Below are positions 1 to 9,488 of a DNA stretch of 64,000 bases, one piece after another; the stretch's first letter is position 1; each line of letters opens with the position of its first letter. The notes below the pieces were generated by a model. It was given only the letters and a program-made list of their open reading frames with translations. It was not told where the DNA came from and made no database searches. Origin of the DNA: Serripes groenlandicus (lineage: Eukaryota; Mollusca; Bivalvia; Cardiida; Cardiidae). The stretch covers positions 21,665,996 through 21,729,995 of the forward strand of contig JASEVX010000011.1 of assembly GCA_031761405.1 (NCBI GenBank), written 5' to 3'. Position numbers and translations under genes: made by a program.

Positions 1-87
1 AATTTTAGAACATTTATATCAGGTTGTATATCAAATCAAATGCATTAGATATATATTGATTAGGACAAACAGGTAACTCCAAAACTA

Positions 88-1258
88 TGTCCCTGCAGGA
101 CTGTGTGGGTGATAGACAAGGGATTAGAAACTTTCAGCCATTGCTATGTCCCTGCAGGACTGTGTGGGTGATAAACAAGGCATCAGACCCTTTCTGCCAT
201 TGCTATGTCCCTGCAGCACTGTGTGGGTAATAAATAAGGGATCAGACCGTTTCAGCCATTACTATGTCCCTGCAGCACGTGTGTGATAAATAATGGATCA
301 GACCCTTTCTGCCATTGCTATGTCACTGCAGGACTGTGTGGGTAATAAATAAGGGATCAGACCGTTTCAGCCATTACTATGTCCCTGCAGCACTGTGTGG
401 GTGATAAACAAGGGATCAGAGCCTTTCAGCCATTGCTATGTTCCTGCAGGACTGTGTGGGTGATAAACAAGGGATCACACCCTTTCAACCATTGCTATGT
501 CCTGCAGCACTGTGTGTGTGATAAGCAATGGATCAGACCCTTTCAGTCATTGCCATGTCCTTGCAGGACTGTGTGTGTGATAAGCAATGGATCAGACCCT
601 TTCAGTCATTGCCATGTACCTGCAGGACTGTGTGTGTGATAAGCAATGAATCAGACCCTTTAAGTCATGGCTATGTCCCTGCAGGACTGTGTGTGTGATA
701 AACAAGGGATCAGACCCTTTCAGCAACTGCTATGTCCCTGCAGGACTGTGTGTGTGATAAGCAAAGGATCAGACCCTTTCAGCCATTGCTATGTCCCTGC
801 AGCACTGTGTGGTTGATAAGCAATGGATCAGACCCTTTCAGCCATTGCTGTTCCTGCAGCACTGTGTGGGTGATAAACAAGGGATCAGACCCTTTCAGCC
901 ATTGCTATGTCCCTGCAGCACTGTGTGGGTGATAAACAAGGGATCAGACCGTTTCAGCCATTGTTATGTACCTGCAGCACTGTGTGGGTGATACACACGG
1001 GATCAGACCCTTTCAGCCATTGCTATGTCTCTGCAGCACTGTGTGGCTGATAAGCAATGGATCAGACCCTTTCAGCCATTGATATGTCCCTGCAGCACTG
1101 TGTGGGTGATAAACAAGGGATCAGACCTTTTCAGCCATTACTATGTCCCTGCAGCACTGTGTGGGTGATAAACAAGGGATCACACCCTTTCAGCCATTGC
1201 TATGTCCCTGCAGCACTGTGTGGGTGATACACAAGGGGTGAACCTCTTTCAGCCATTG
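88..1258 (+). repeat. 59-bp tandem satellite, copy 1
   Basis: About 20 head-to-tail units of ~59 bp are present. Each has the landmarks TATGTCCCTGCAGCACTGTG, GGGTGATAAACAAGGGATCA and GACCCTTTCAGCCATTGC. Units differ by a few substitutions and occasional 1-2 bp indels. Almost every unit has a CTGCAG hexamer. Open frames across it are periodic and have no independent coding support. Confidence 0.95.
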
Positions 1259-1561
1259 CTGAGTGAACACATTTTGCAATTAACTTAGACCCTTACCGGC
1301 ATTAATGTTTTGAAACAGAATATTCCCAAATTTTTCTGTCTGAATTTTGGAAGTCTTGGAGATCGCTCTGGCTTCACCACTTCTCTTACATTCTGTTTTG
1401 GTTCCCATAGTTTTGCTTTTGATAAAATGTTATTGGAAAAGAAGCAAATCTTCACTACAAACACGAGAGGTTATTGCTCCTTTTTAATCAATGCTTTATC
1501 AATTTTCAACAATGATTTCCATCCAGTGTTTAGTGCTATCGTAAACTTTTACACCAGCATA
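1259..1561. other. Non-repetitive spacer, no gene seen
   Basis: This stretch is shared with copy 2 (48085-48386). It contains an unremarkable open frame starting at TTG that runs into the adjacent SINE. I see no motif, splice evidence or repeat structure in it. Confidence 0.5.
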
Positions 1562-2034
1562 ATGTTGTATATGGATGATTTTTGTGTGTTTTATGCTGCT
1601 ATCAACAATTGTTCAGTATAAATATCACTGCATCTGCTGGGTAAGTTACCAGTACTACTGGTCCATTTATCGTGACACCAGCCAGTGCTAAACCCCCAAC
1701 CCTGAGGGCAGCTACTATTACCATTTTTAAATACTTAACCCTTTCCCTCATATAGACGCTTTCTGATGCCTCTGCAGCAGACGGCTTTATGAAAACATAG
1801 TAACAAAAGAAGAAATTGCACAAAACGTGCAATTTCTCCTTTTGTCACAATGTTTTCCACTTTTAGTCATAGGTTATCCATTCAATTATAGAGATTTTCC
1901 ATTATTTGACAAAATATGTTCAAAGACGTCTGCTGCAGAATTGTTGTATGAGGGAAAGGGCTAAGTATGACCCAGCCAGGGATGGAACAGGAGGCGGACG
2001 GTCTACCACTACACTAGCGAGGTGGTCTGTTGTA
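1562..2034 (-). mobile_element. tRNA-derived SINE, split by a TTAA element
   Basis: The core (ATCAACAATTGTTCAG, TATCACTGCATC, GGTAAGTTACCAGTACTACT) is followed by a tRNA-like end on the minus strand (GGGATGGAAC, GTCTACCACTACAC). Other SINE copies in the window read TTAAAGTCTTAAGTATGACC across this point. Here the element at 1735-1964 sits at that TTAA and divides the SINE into 1562-1734 and 1965-2034. Confidence 0.8.
1735..1964. mobile_element. TTAA-flanked MITE (piggyBac-like ends)
   Basis: The element starts TTAACCCTTTCCCTCATATA and ends ATGAGGGAAAGGG followed by CTAA, a one-base decay of TTAA. The subterminal arms are inverted (TCTGCAGCAGACG and GACGTCTGCTGCAGA). The interior has a small foldback around AGAAATTGCACAAAACGTGCA. 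TTAA target duplication with ends starting CCC is the piggyBac signature; the family assignment is inference. No transposase is encoded. Confidence 0.85.
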
Positions 2035-2733
2035 TATGGACAGTCATACGTTTAAAATAGAAATGGTAAACTTGTCTCTGAGTCTAAATCTGGTTCCTTA
2101 TTCATCTTGTTCCCTTTCTATCCTGTATACTATGAGTTTAATCAAAAGAGATTTGCTTGATCAATTAAGCCAGGTACACAAATTATTTATACAGAAGAAG
2201 TAGTTACATGTATCATCCTTTTTCATCAAAGTTTCTGTAAGTAACTAAGTTACTGCTATGAGTATGATCAGTCGTACATGTATCAAAATAGTACTGACTG
2301 TAAAATTAAATTTGCCAAAAACTGTCGTGATACTATTTGTAGATTGTGTTTATATATATATTACTGATAATGTCCCTCATCCAACTACTGGTACCGTCCA
2401 AATATAGCTCAAGTTATACAAACAAATTATCACAAAACTTAAGATTTAGCTAATTTTTCGATAAATATATTGTTTTTACAAATCCATCGTATCTGCCATC
2501 TCCTTGTTATAATGTCTTTGGCGCAGTTTGTTTTTCTTGCCATGAAAACAGGATTTGATTTTTGTTTCATTTTAAGTTAAGTAACACAAAATTTAATGAT
2601 TACATTATCCTTTTTCATCCATTTAAATTACAACAACACCCTAAAGAGGATGTTTAAAGTAGCTGTTTTAATAATACACATTGCCTTTAAATATGTGTTA
2701 ATAAAAGAGGAGTTTCAATAATACACATTTCCT
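2035..2733. other. AT-rich spacer, no gene seen
   Basis: This AT-rich stretch is shared with copy 2. I see no tandem repeat, tRNA-like sequence or plausible coding region in it. Confidence 0.5.
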
Positions 2734-2961
2734 TTTACCCTTTCCCACTTGCAGACACATTCAAACGCAGTTGCAGCAGATGACTTTTGAAAACATTGAG
2801 GCAAAAGGAGAAATTGCTCATGATGAGCAATTTCTCCTTTTGCCACGATGTTTACAACTCTATTTAATGATTATACTCTCATTTATGGAGATATTTCACA
2901 TTTTTGCCAAAATGTTTCATAGTCGTCTGCTGCAAATTTGTCATATGTGCGGAAGGGTTAA
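2734..2961. mobile_element. TTAA-type MITE copy
   Basis: The left end is TTTACCCTTTCCCACTTGCAG and the right end GCGGAAGGGTTAA. Arms carry GCAGCAGATGAC and GTCGTCTGCTGC. The centre is a near-perfect foldback, AGGAGAAATTGCTCATGATG followed by AGCAATTTCTCCTTTTGCC. Confidence 0.85.
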
Positions 2962-3349
2962 ATAAAATGGATAGCAACACTAGCAGACTTGCTCATTAGG
3001 GATTGAGAACTATCTGTACTATCGTGAATGTGAAATAGTCGTTATAAATCAACACAAATGAGAAGCACTGATTAGTGTATTTCTACATACTGGCTCCTCC
3101 CACACTCCAGGAATGACAGATAATCAAATGAAATAAACATGTACATCATCAAGAAATAAGTATATTCAAAATGGATTTATGGCTTAAGTTTTGATTTCTG
3201 GTATAATATATGCATGATTTTACTGGTTAACCAGAATGCCTTCCTTGTTCAATATAAGAATAACGAATAAATTTTTCGGGCATTACTAAGGATTGCCAAA
3301 TCTTCAGTCGTAAAAATGCCAAATATGTTTGTTAATGAGAGCAGCAGAG
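2962..3349. other. Spacer, no gene seen
   Basis: Single-copy apart from the segmental duplication. No recognisable feature. Confidence 0.45.
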
Positions 3350-3545
3350 GTCCAAATAAGGAGGGGTTTGCAGTTCTTTTCCACACAATATCTCTCTTAT
3401 TATCCAACCAAACCCTATATTGTAGGTACTCGAAAGAATCGTCTCACTGAGACGATTCTTTTGAGTACCCACAACATAGGGTTAGCGGATAAAATAAGTA
3501 GTTTAGAACAAGCAAACCGCTCCTTATCTAGAGTTCTGATTATTC
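3350..3545. repeat. Interspersed repeat with long palindromic core
   Basis: The core reads AACCCTATATTGTAGGTACT, then AGAATCGTCTCA, then its inverse TGAGACGATTCTTTTGAGTA and ACAACATAGGGTT, giving arms of about 35 bp with little loop. A second full copy including flanks lies at 37425-37615. The copy-2 equivalent near 50226 has lost the left arm. Confidence 0.85.
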
Positions 3546-3620
3546 CAGGCTGAGGTAAAGCAGGAGGTAGATATTACTTTTCATTACAATTGAAAGTGTT
3601 TCAGGTCAGAGCGATTCAGT

Positions 3621-3825
3621 TTAATCCTTTTCTACCTGCACACTCATGTTGATACATCTGCAACAGACAACTTTTGTAAACATTGTGACAAAAGGAAAAA
3701 ATACTCATGTCGTCATGGATGAGCATTTCATTTTGCCACAATGTTTTCAACTCTAGACTTTCCATATTTTGTCTAAATGTTTTCAAAGTTAACTTCGGCA
3801 AAATGCAAGTGCTAAAGGATTTTAA
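3621..3825. mobile_element. Degenerate TTAA-type MITE
   Basis: TTAA plus TCCTTTTCTACCTGC opens it, the arm CTGCAACAGACAACTTTTG follows, and GTGACAAAAGG and TTTTGCCACAATGTTTTCA mark the inverted interior. The right end is worn (AAAGGATTTTAA). Confidence 0.65.
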
Positions 3826-4769
3826 GACTTTACAGGTCTTTGATTCAACAAATCATGTTTTTTTACCAATTTAATTTAGTTTCTATTCAGATTGCTTCTC
3901 TTTTAATAGAACATGTTGCCTGTAAGCTATATAATTTACAAAAACATGATTTTGAAGAAGTTAAGGTACAATACTTTGTTCTTGTATGTCAAAAATAAAT
4001 GAATAAACAAATAACGAAAACAGAAATTTCGCAAAATTCTCCTTTCGGGAAATTCGGATAAACAATAAACTGTCAGTGTCCATCAACTAAGTGAACGTAT
4101 TTTGTTGTTTATTATCTTAAAACGGATAACAATCAATAATCTCTTTTCATATTCAATTAACACATATAAGTTAGAACAACTAAACTTACCATGCGTTTCA
4201 AAACATGTCAACAACAAAATGCCGCTCCTTGTTTTAAAATGTGTTTACTAAAATGTTTCATCCTTTGACTTGTTTTGTCATTTTCGATTATCGTTCTTGG
4301 CGCTTTTATGGCCCGCTTGGTTAAACAAATATCGTACCCCAGCTACTTTCCGAACTCTGTTCTAATATTTCCATCGATCAAGACATTTAGGTTTTACCAA
4401 AGACCTAATATGTTATTAGGTCTTTGATTTAGCTTAATCAAAATTTTGGTTACTTTATAAAAATGGAATAATGTAACGGGTCACAGTTATTCCATCGGTT
4501 AGGGCTAATTAGATCTTACGATAGACCAGTATTTGAAAGACCCTGAATAGACTGTAATAACTTATAGGCTTATACAAAACTATAAATGAACGCTTAAATT
4601 GTTTGAAAATCAAAGATTGTTGAGTCAATTGTCACAAATTGCTCATGTGTGTAGGGGAATTTGAATATCTGTGTTAACAATATTATATAAAATAGCATCT
4701 AAGTTGTTTCTTTGGGTGACGGTGGAAACGTCGAATGTCTAAAGCGACGAGTTAATAAAACAGAACAAA
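3826..4769. other. AT-rich spacer with one hairpin
   Basis: The only structure seen is a perfect 12-bp inverted repeat, AAAGACCTAATA (4399-4410) and TATTAGGTCTTT (4414-4425), with a 3-nt loop. One arm of this hairpin is missing in copy 2 near 51210-51230. Confidence 0.55.
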
Positions 4770-4857
4770 ATGGGAGTGGAAACGTCGAAAAGGAAAATGT
4801 ATAGCCTATATATAATTGTTTTAATTATATACCACAATTAAGAGTTTCCACTCCCAT
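4770..4857. mobile_element. 88-bp inverted-repeat miniature element
   Basis: ATGGGAGTGGAAAC (4770-4783) is inverted exactly at 4844-4857 (GTTTCCACTCCCAT). The interior is AT-rich. A related unpaired GGTGGAAACGTCGAATGTC lies just upstream. Confidence 0.5.
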
Positions 4858-4901
4858 TTAAGAAGCGATATTAGTAATATTTATGTGTGTCTTGTTTGTA
4901 G

Positions 4902-4935
4902 CAGGGTCTTTCAAAATACTATTTGAAAGACCCTG
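4902..4935. repeat. Perfect 14-bp hairpin
   Basis: CAGGGTCTTTCAAA and TTTGAAAGACCCTG are exact inverses separated by six bases. A half copy (TTTGAAAGACCCTG) occurs at 4533-4546. Confidence 0.7.
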
Positions 4936-4964
4936 TTTGTAGTTAATTGAAGTGATATTTGATG

Positions 4965-5180
4965 ATTTAATGTTGTCATGAGGCGTCTGCTGTTGAAAAC
5001 TTTTTTATTGGGAAAAGGATTACCACAGTATATAGTTTGGAAACTCTCTTTAAATGAGAACAAATATTGAATAAAGTTGAAAACATTCCGACAAAAGGTG
5101 AATTTGATTTAATGTTGTCATGAGTCGTCTGCTGTTGAAAACGGTTTTATTTATGGCTGAGGGGGATAAGGGCTATGCAG
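4965..5180. mobile_element. TTAA-type MITE fragments
   Basis: Two copies of TTTAATGTTGTCATGAG followed by CGTCTGCTGTTGAAAAC occur at about 4968 and 5107. They look like right arms of the TTAA family left as fragments. Confidence 0.45.
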
Positions 5181-5195
5181 AATGAAGGATTGGTT

Positions 5196-5330
5196 AGAAC
5201 TGCCTCGGTGGTGTAATGGTTATGATGTCCGCCCCGAGAGCGGGCGACCAGTGTTTAATCCACGGTTGGGTCATACAAAAGACTTGAAAGTGGTAGTATG
5301 TATTTCTCTCTATGGTGCGAAGTGTTGCAG
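5196..5330 (+). mobile_element. SINE tRNA-like head, truncated
   Basis: CTCGGTGGTGTAATGGTTAT resembles an A box region and CACGGTTGGGTCATACAAAA follows where the B box would lie. It is degenerate and continues into the usual SINE body (ACTTGAAAGTGGTAGTA). It is not a functional tRNA. Confidence 0.65.
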
Positions 5331-5363
5331 GCGAGTGAACTGGCGTAAGGATAACGCTTCAAA

Positions 5364-5585
5364 TCGAGGGCTTGGCGTGAAACGGTTGTAACTAAAAACC
5401 TATTTTGAGATCCCTGGTTTAGGGGCAATTTTGACCCCTTTGTAAACAATGCAAATTTAGGTGCCATTGCTCCATTGTTTACCAAGAAAAATGATTTAAC
5501 GCTTATAAAGACTTTATAGCGAAGTGATTAACCTTGGTAAAAAATTAGCAATTTTAGTTACAACCGTTTCTAGCCAAGCCCTCGA
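5364..5585. mobile_element. Foldback element with TCGAGGGCTTGGCGTG ends
   Basis: Ends are TCGAGGGCTTGGCGTGAAAC and its inverse ending AGCCAAGCCCTCGA. Long inner arms are also inverted (GTTGTAACTAAAAACC and TTTTAGTTACAACC). Copies: 52154-52401 and 33298-33547, the latter in opposite orientation. This copy lacks 26 bp of the central palindrome that copy 2 keeps. Confidence 0.85.
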
Positions 5586-5870
5586 TATCTTTGTCTAGAT
5601 GTTTTTATATTCGTCTGCTGCAGATTTTGTTATAGGTGGGGCGGGGTAAATAGGGCGACCGAGTTTTGAGAGCCGTCGCTCTGGATTCCCGCCCTATTGT
5701 GGTTGTTGTTGTGCCAGAGGACAAAGTCAGTTAAGTGATATAGTAATAATGACCCAATGATCGAGAATAGGCATGCTGTCTTCGTGTCAATGTTGAATGA
5801 CTGTTGAAATAACATTTAGATAAAATTCGCTTATGCTTGCCTTTAACCTCGTTAAAAAAATATCAATTTA

Positions 5871-5900
5871 AGTTACAACCGTTTCACGCCAAGCCCTCGA
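5871..5900. mobile_element. Solo end of the TCGAGGGCTTGG foldback element
   Basis: AGTTACAACCGTTTCACGCC followed by AAGCCCTCGA matches one end of the element at 5364-5585. No partner end is visible nearby. Confidence 0.6.
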
Positions 5901-6464
5901 AATCAGCACTGATAAAATACACAGGAAACGCCGTAAAACAGTTGTAACTCATCTGTTTCACGAAAGAGTTATATGTGACATATAGATATACATTTTGAAA
6001 TTGCTATTAAACTGCCACTGTTAGTGATAAGTTTGATACAATGATTTACGTCTGAAAGTAAGCCAACATGCATGTACATCTTTTATATATAGTTTAATTT
6101 ATTTATTCAAAGAACCATGTGGCAACAAGTTACAAGTTACAAAAAAAGCAACATTAAACATACACAAAATTACACGTGAAACATGGCAGTACATGTGTAT
6201 CATTTTTTTAAACCAAACATATCAGATCTAGAAGCACGTGCACGCTATCAGAGCACTAGATGAGGGGCATAATTCATGTTCTTCAATCAGTATCAGTACT
6301 CCGAACCATCAAAAGACTAAGGTCTGAAATAATATGGATAGTTTTCCTACCATACGCACTTAATATCAGGGACGTAGATCTACGTCCCTGTTAATATCAA
6401 CGAGCTTTAGTATCGGAATTAACCGTGCATCCGTGATCTAAGTGCATCCTGCAAGATACGTATT
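5901..6464. other. Spacer with a 24-bp perfect palindrome
   Basis: At 6367-6390 CAGGGACGTAGA is followed at once by its exact inverse TCTACGTCCCTG. Copy 2 has one mismatch at the centre. The rest of the stretch has no feature I recognise. Confidence 0.6.
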
Positions 6465-6847
6465 TTAAAGCGACTGAAATCCAGATGGCACGAACAAAAA
6501 AACAAAAACAAAAAGAAACTCGAATTCGCCCTAAATGTTATTCTTTATGTTATCCAAGTAAAACCAGGGTAGAAAATGTATCGTTTTTTATCAATTAAGT
6601 GAACTTGAGTCGTTTTCAATTGTCCCGATGAAGGAGTTTCCTATTTAAAAATACTTACCCCGTTACTGACAGGGTAGAATTTGCGATGGAAAAAGTATCG
6701 AAAACAAGAAAATCTCACCGATTATAGGGGTATGTAATATATGTCAGTTATCATATTTTAATGCCCCAAATACAAAAACAACACTTATTTTCTTAAAATT
6801 GGATTTTTTTTTTCGACAGTTGGGTATCTGGAGTTCAGTCGCTTTAA
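6465..6847. mobile_element. MITE with AAAGCGACTGAA ends
   Basis: The left end TTAAAGCGACTGAAATCCAG is mirrored by ATCTGGAGTTCAGTCGCTTT plus AA at the right. The length is 383 bp and no coding capacity is seen. The copy at 54360-54744 is bounded on the left by a copy-2-specific insertion. Confidence 0.8.
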
Positions 6848-7044
6848 GGGACTCATGGCATTCATTTCATATTACATGCTAAATACAAGATAATATATGT
6901 AATGCATTGTATGCTAAATACCTTCAACGCTGAGCCATAAACACATACAATGTTAAATATACAAAACTGACTGTCTCCTCCCATTTGAACTACTATTTAT
7001 AGTCATTATTTCTTGTGCTACAAATGTCCTGATCTGAAGCTAAA

Positions 7045-7252
7045 TGCTTATTTATTTTACATCGATTGCGAAACAAGCTTTAAGCTTATATTTATCACGC
7101 TCGATGTCTGCTTCCTGGATACTTAACCAGTACTCGCGCCGTTTGTGTGGAAAAAACCCAAAGGCAGAACCCGCTCATCACGGGGATTCGAACCCGGGAC
7201 CTTTGGTACAAGATGCCGACGCTCTACCTCTGTACCACTGTCTTCTAAATGC
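7045..7252 (-). mobile_element. SINE-like segment with tRNA-like end
   Basis: TTTTACATCGATTGCG and AACAAGCTTTAAGCTTATAT precede CGGGGATTCGAACCCGGGAC, a B-box-like stretch on the minus strand, and GCCGACGCTCTACCTCTGTA. Relatives lie at 23255-23445, 31677-31870, 54960-55160 and 59905-59990. Confidence 0.7.
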
Positions 7253-7442
7253 TTTAATGTCAATGTAAGATGGAATGGCAATCTCCGTAGAAATAGCTAT
7301 GAATAGTAGACGAAATGGGAATAAGGGTGTAGACGAAATGGTTAGACGAAATTGGAAGTTACCGGCCTCGGATAGCATCGACTCAGCCAGTTGACATGAT
7401 GCTTTTGGTCAGAGGTTCCATTTACGTGTTATGTGTTGGTAA

Positions 7443-8240
7443 TAGGGATGGGAACGAATATTCGAATATTTGAATACTGTTTTCGAATAAGAATATTCGT
7501 TTCAGTTAACGAGTTCTTATCATGTGTAACCAGACATCACCTTGACGACCGGTTTGTTCGATATTTTTTAATCAACACATGTATAAACGGGGACAGTCTG
7601 CATATAATTACGAAAGTGAAAGTAAAATTCCTTAAAACCCTCCCAGCTTAATCAAAACATAGTTGATGTTTACATCATAGACAGCTTTTCTCTTTACCTC
7701 TTTAAAATCGAATTCACATCAGCGAACAAATTGAATCGTCCGCCATTTTGTTTTCTTTCAACACGCGGTTTAATTGACTAGACGAAATCGGTAAAAAAAA
7801 AAAAAAAAAAAGAATATCACCCAACTCCCTATGCTTTTTGTATGAATAAGATATATATAATATTTTCGTTAATTATTTGATTTGGTTATAAATTCGGTAA
7901 ACAAGATACACCTGAATGAATATATAAGGCTCAGAAAAACGTTGCGATTTGGGTGATCGTTTCGAGGTTTACATCAACTTGAAATTCAAATATATCTGTT
8001 GAGAAAAAAAGAGAGTGTATACGTTCAGTTGAAAACATGCAATATATACGTAAACAATAGCTTATACTTATACTTGGAAAATTGCCATTATTTGAAAAAG
8101 GAAATGGAAAGTACCAGTATTCGAATAAACCTGAAATCGGATACCGATTTCTAATTCGACAAACGAATATATATTCGAATATATTCGAATAAGTTAAACG
8201 AATATTCGAATATCTTTTTCAGTATTCGTTCCCATCCCTA
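7443..8240. mobile_element. Non-autonomous hAT-like element
   Basis: Terminal inverted repeats are TAGGGATGGGAACGAATATT and AGTATTCGTTCCCATCCCTA. The 8-bp flanks are GTTGGTAA (left) and GTTGGTAC (right), one mismatch. The paralogous locus near 60316 has GTTGGTAT once and no element, so it is an empty site. TAGGG ends plus an 8-bp duplication indicate the hAT superfamily. No transposase frame is seen. Confidence 0.85.
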
Positions 8241-8254
8241 GTTGGTACTTGGTA

Positions 8255-8525
8255 TACACCGCTTAAATTATGTTTTCAGTTATATCACGGCGTTGCCTTT
8301 GTATGTTACAAACAATACTGGCCCATTTATCCTGACACCAGCAAGTCAGTCATAAGTAATGCTAACCCCAAATCCCAAGCGTAAAGGACGGAAAATGTCA
8401 TAACATTTGTATTACCATTTTTAACGTGATTGTAATAACCCTGTCAGGGATCGAATCCGCAACCTCCCGAACCCGTAGCCGACGACTCTATCACTTCTGT
8501 GACTACACCACTGCGGTGGTCCCCA
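8255..8525 (-). mobile_element. tRNA-derived SINE
   Basis: The core TTCAGTTATATCACGGCGTT is followed by CAGGGATCGAATCCGCAACC (B-box-like on minus) and TCACTTCTGTGACTACACCA. It is also present at 56210-56490 and 60335-60600. Confidence 0.75.
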
Positions 8526-8723
8526 GTCAAGGGTGGTTCTTATAAAGTATGACTGTTATCTCAGAGTGGTACTGGCATATATGGAATATGGCGCATGATC
8601 TTTATTGTCTTTCATTTCTTTGTTGTTTATTAGGTCGATTGCAACTATTTGGTGGATCATTTTGAAGAACATAAGTATGCCGGTCTTTTTAATTCATGAT
8701 TCAATTGGTTTCCGATTTACCGA

Positions 8724-9022
8724 ACACCGATAGCTCAGTCGGTAGCGATGTGGGCTGTCAATCAATTGGTTGTCAGTTTGGAACCTAGCTCGGTCAGCAT
8801 TCTTTCCGACGTTTGGCAAGAGGTAAAGCGAAAAGCGTCGTTCTTCTTCCACCAATGGGTTAAATGTCTATGTGAAAAAGCAGCAATTTGATTGGAAAAA
8901 TTGTGTGAAGCACTGGTGTGAGAAAGTCGGGAAACACGTCGGTCGGTAGGTGAACTTGCGCCGTGATAAGATTGAAAACGTGTTCAAAATAGCATTAAAA
9001 CTCAATCAAGTAATCAAACAAA
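8724..9022 (+). mobile_element. Full-length tRNA-derived SINE, plus orientation
   Basis: The head GATAGCTCAGTCGGTAGCGA resembles a tRNA 5' half. The body ends GCCGTGATAAGATTGAAAAC and AAAACTCAATCAAGTAATCA with an AATCAA-rich tail. Paralogs lie at 56690-57040 and 60785-61100. Confidence 0.8.
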
Positions 9023-9488
9023 ACATTTTTAAAGGTGATTTGTGTCCCCTTTGGCCCTTTATCATATTGGTTATGATACTGGCTCTGAACATACTGACAC
9101 TTCCTTCAGGCGGCGTAACTATGGATTTGCAAGCTGTCTCTTTAATTCAACTTGAGATGAAGTTTCATTCATTCAAGGGTCTGCTTCACCATGTTTCATT
9201 TTGGCCAACGAATGCTTTGGTCAAGACGTTTCGTCCTAGGACTGTTTGGTCTAGGCTTTTTTGGACAGCTATTTTAAGAAGAATATGTGTTTTTAGCCCG
9301 ACAGGTTATAGCAGGGAAAATAGTGATTTTTGCCAAAGGTCCTTTCTGAAAAAAAAATAAAATAAATGCTTGCCAAAAGGTCCAGGCCAAAAAGTCCTAG
9401 ACTAAAAAGTCCGGGTCAAAAATATCCGCTGGTCTTACACATTCAGACTTTAGACTCCGTTTAAGCCATTTTAAATTGTATCTCATTT
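9023..9488. repeat. Three-copy paralogous sequence
   Basis: It is shared with ~57045-57425 and ~61100-61541. AT-rich tracts and repeats of CCAAAAGGTCCAGGCCAAAA type are seen. An open frame spanning the SINE tail and this segment is broken in the other copies, so I do not call it a gene. Confidence 0.7.

Larger units (their letters stand above)
1..9488. repeat. Large segmental duplication, copy 1
   Basis: This block matches 47122-57425 in the same orientation, line after line, with scattered substitutions. The offset is 47121 at the left, falls to 46826 after the 59-bp satellite, and rises to about 47911 after an insertion in copy 2. The window opens inside the block, so its left edge is unseen. 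Differences are mainly small indels at palindromes, satellite unit number and one ~1.08-kb insertion in copy 2. No convincing protein-coding gene lies inside it. Confidence 0.95.

Noticed and set aside
379..991. Plus-strand frames in the 59-bp satellite
   Set aside because: Periodic peptides made of the repeat; they shift frame with each unit-length change and recur in copy 2 for the same reason.
8950..9360. 136-codon plus-strand frame
   Set aside because: It begins in a SINE tail and is interrupted in both paralogs, so it shows no sign of coding conservation.
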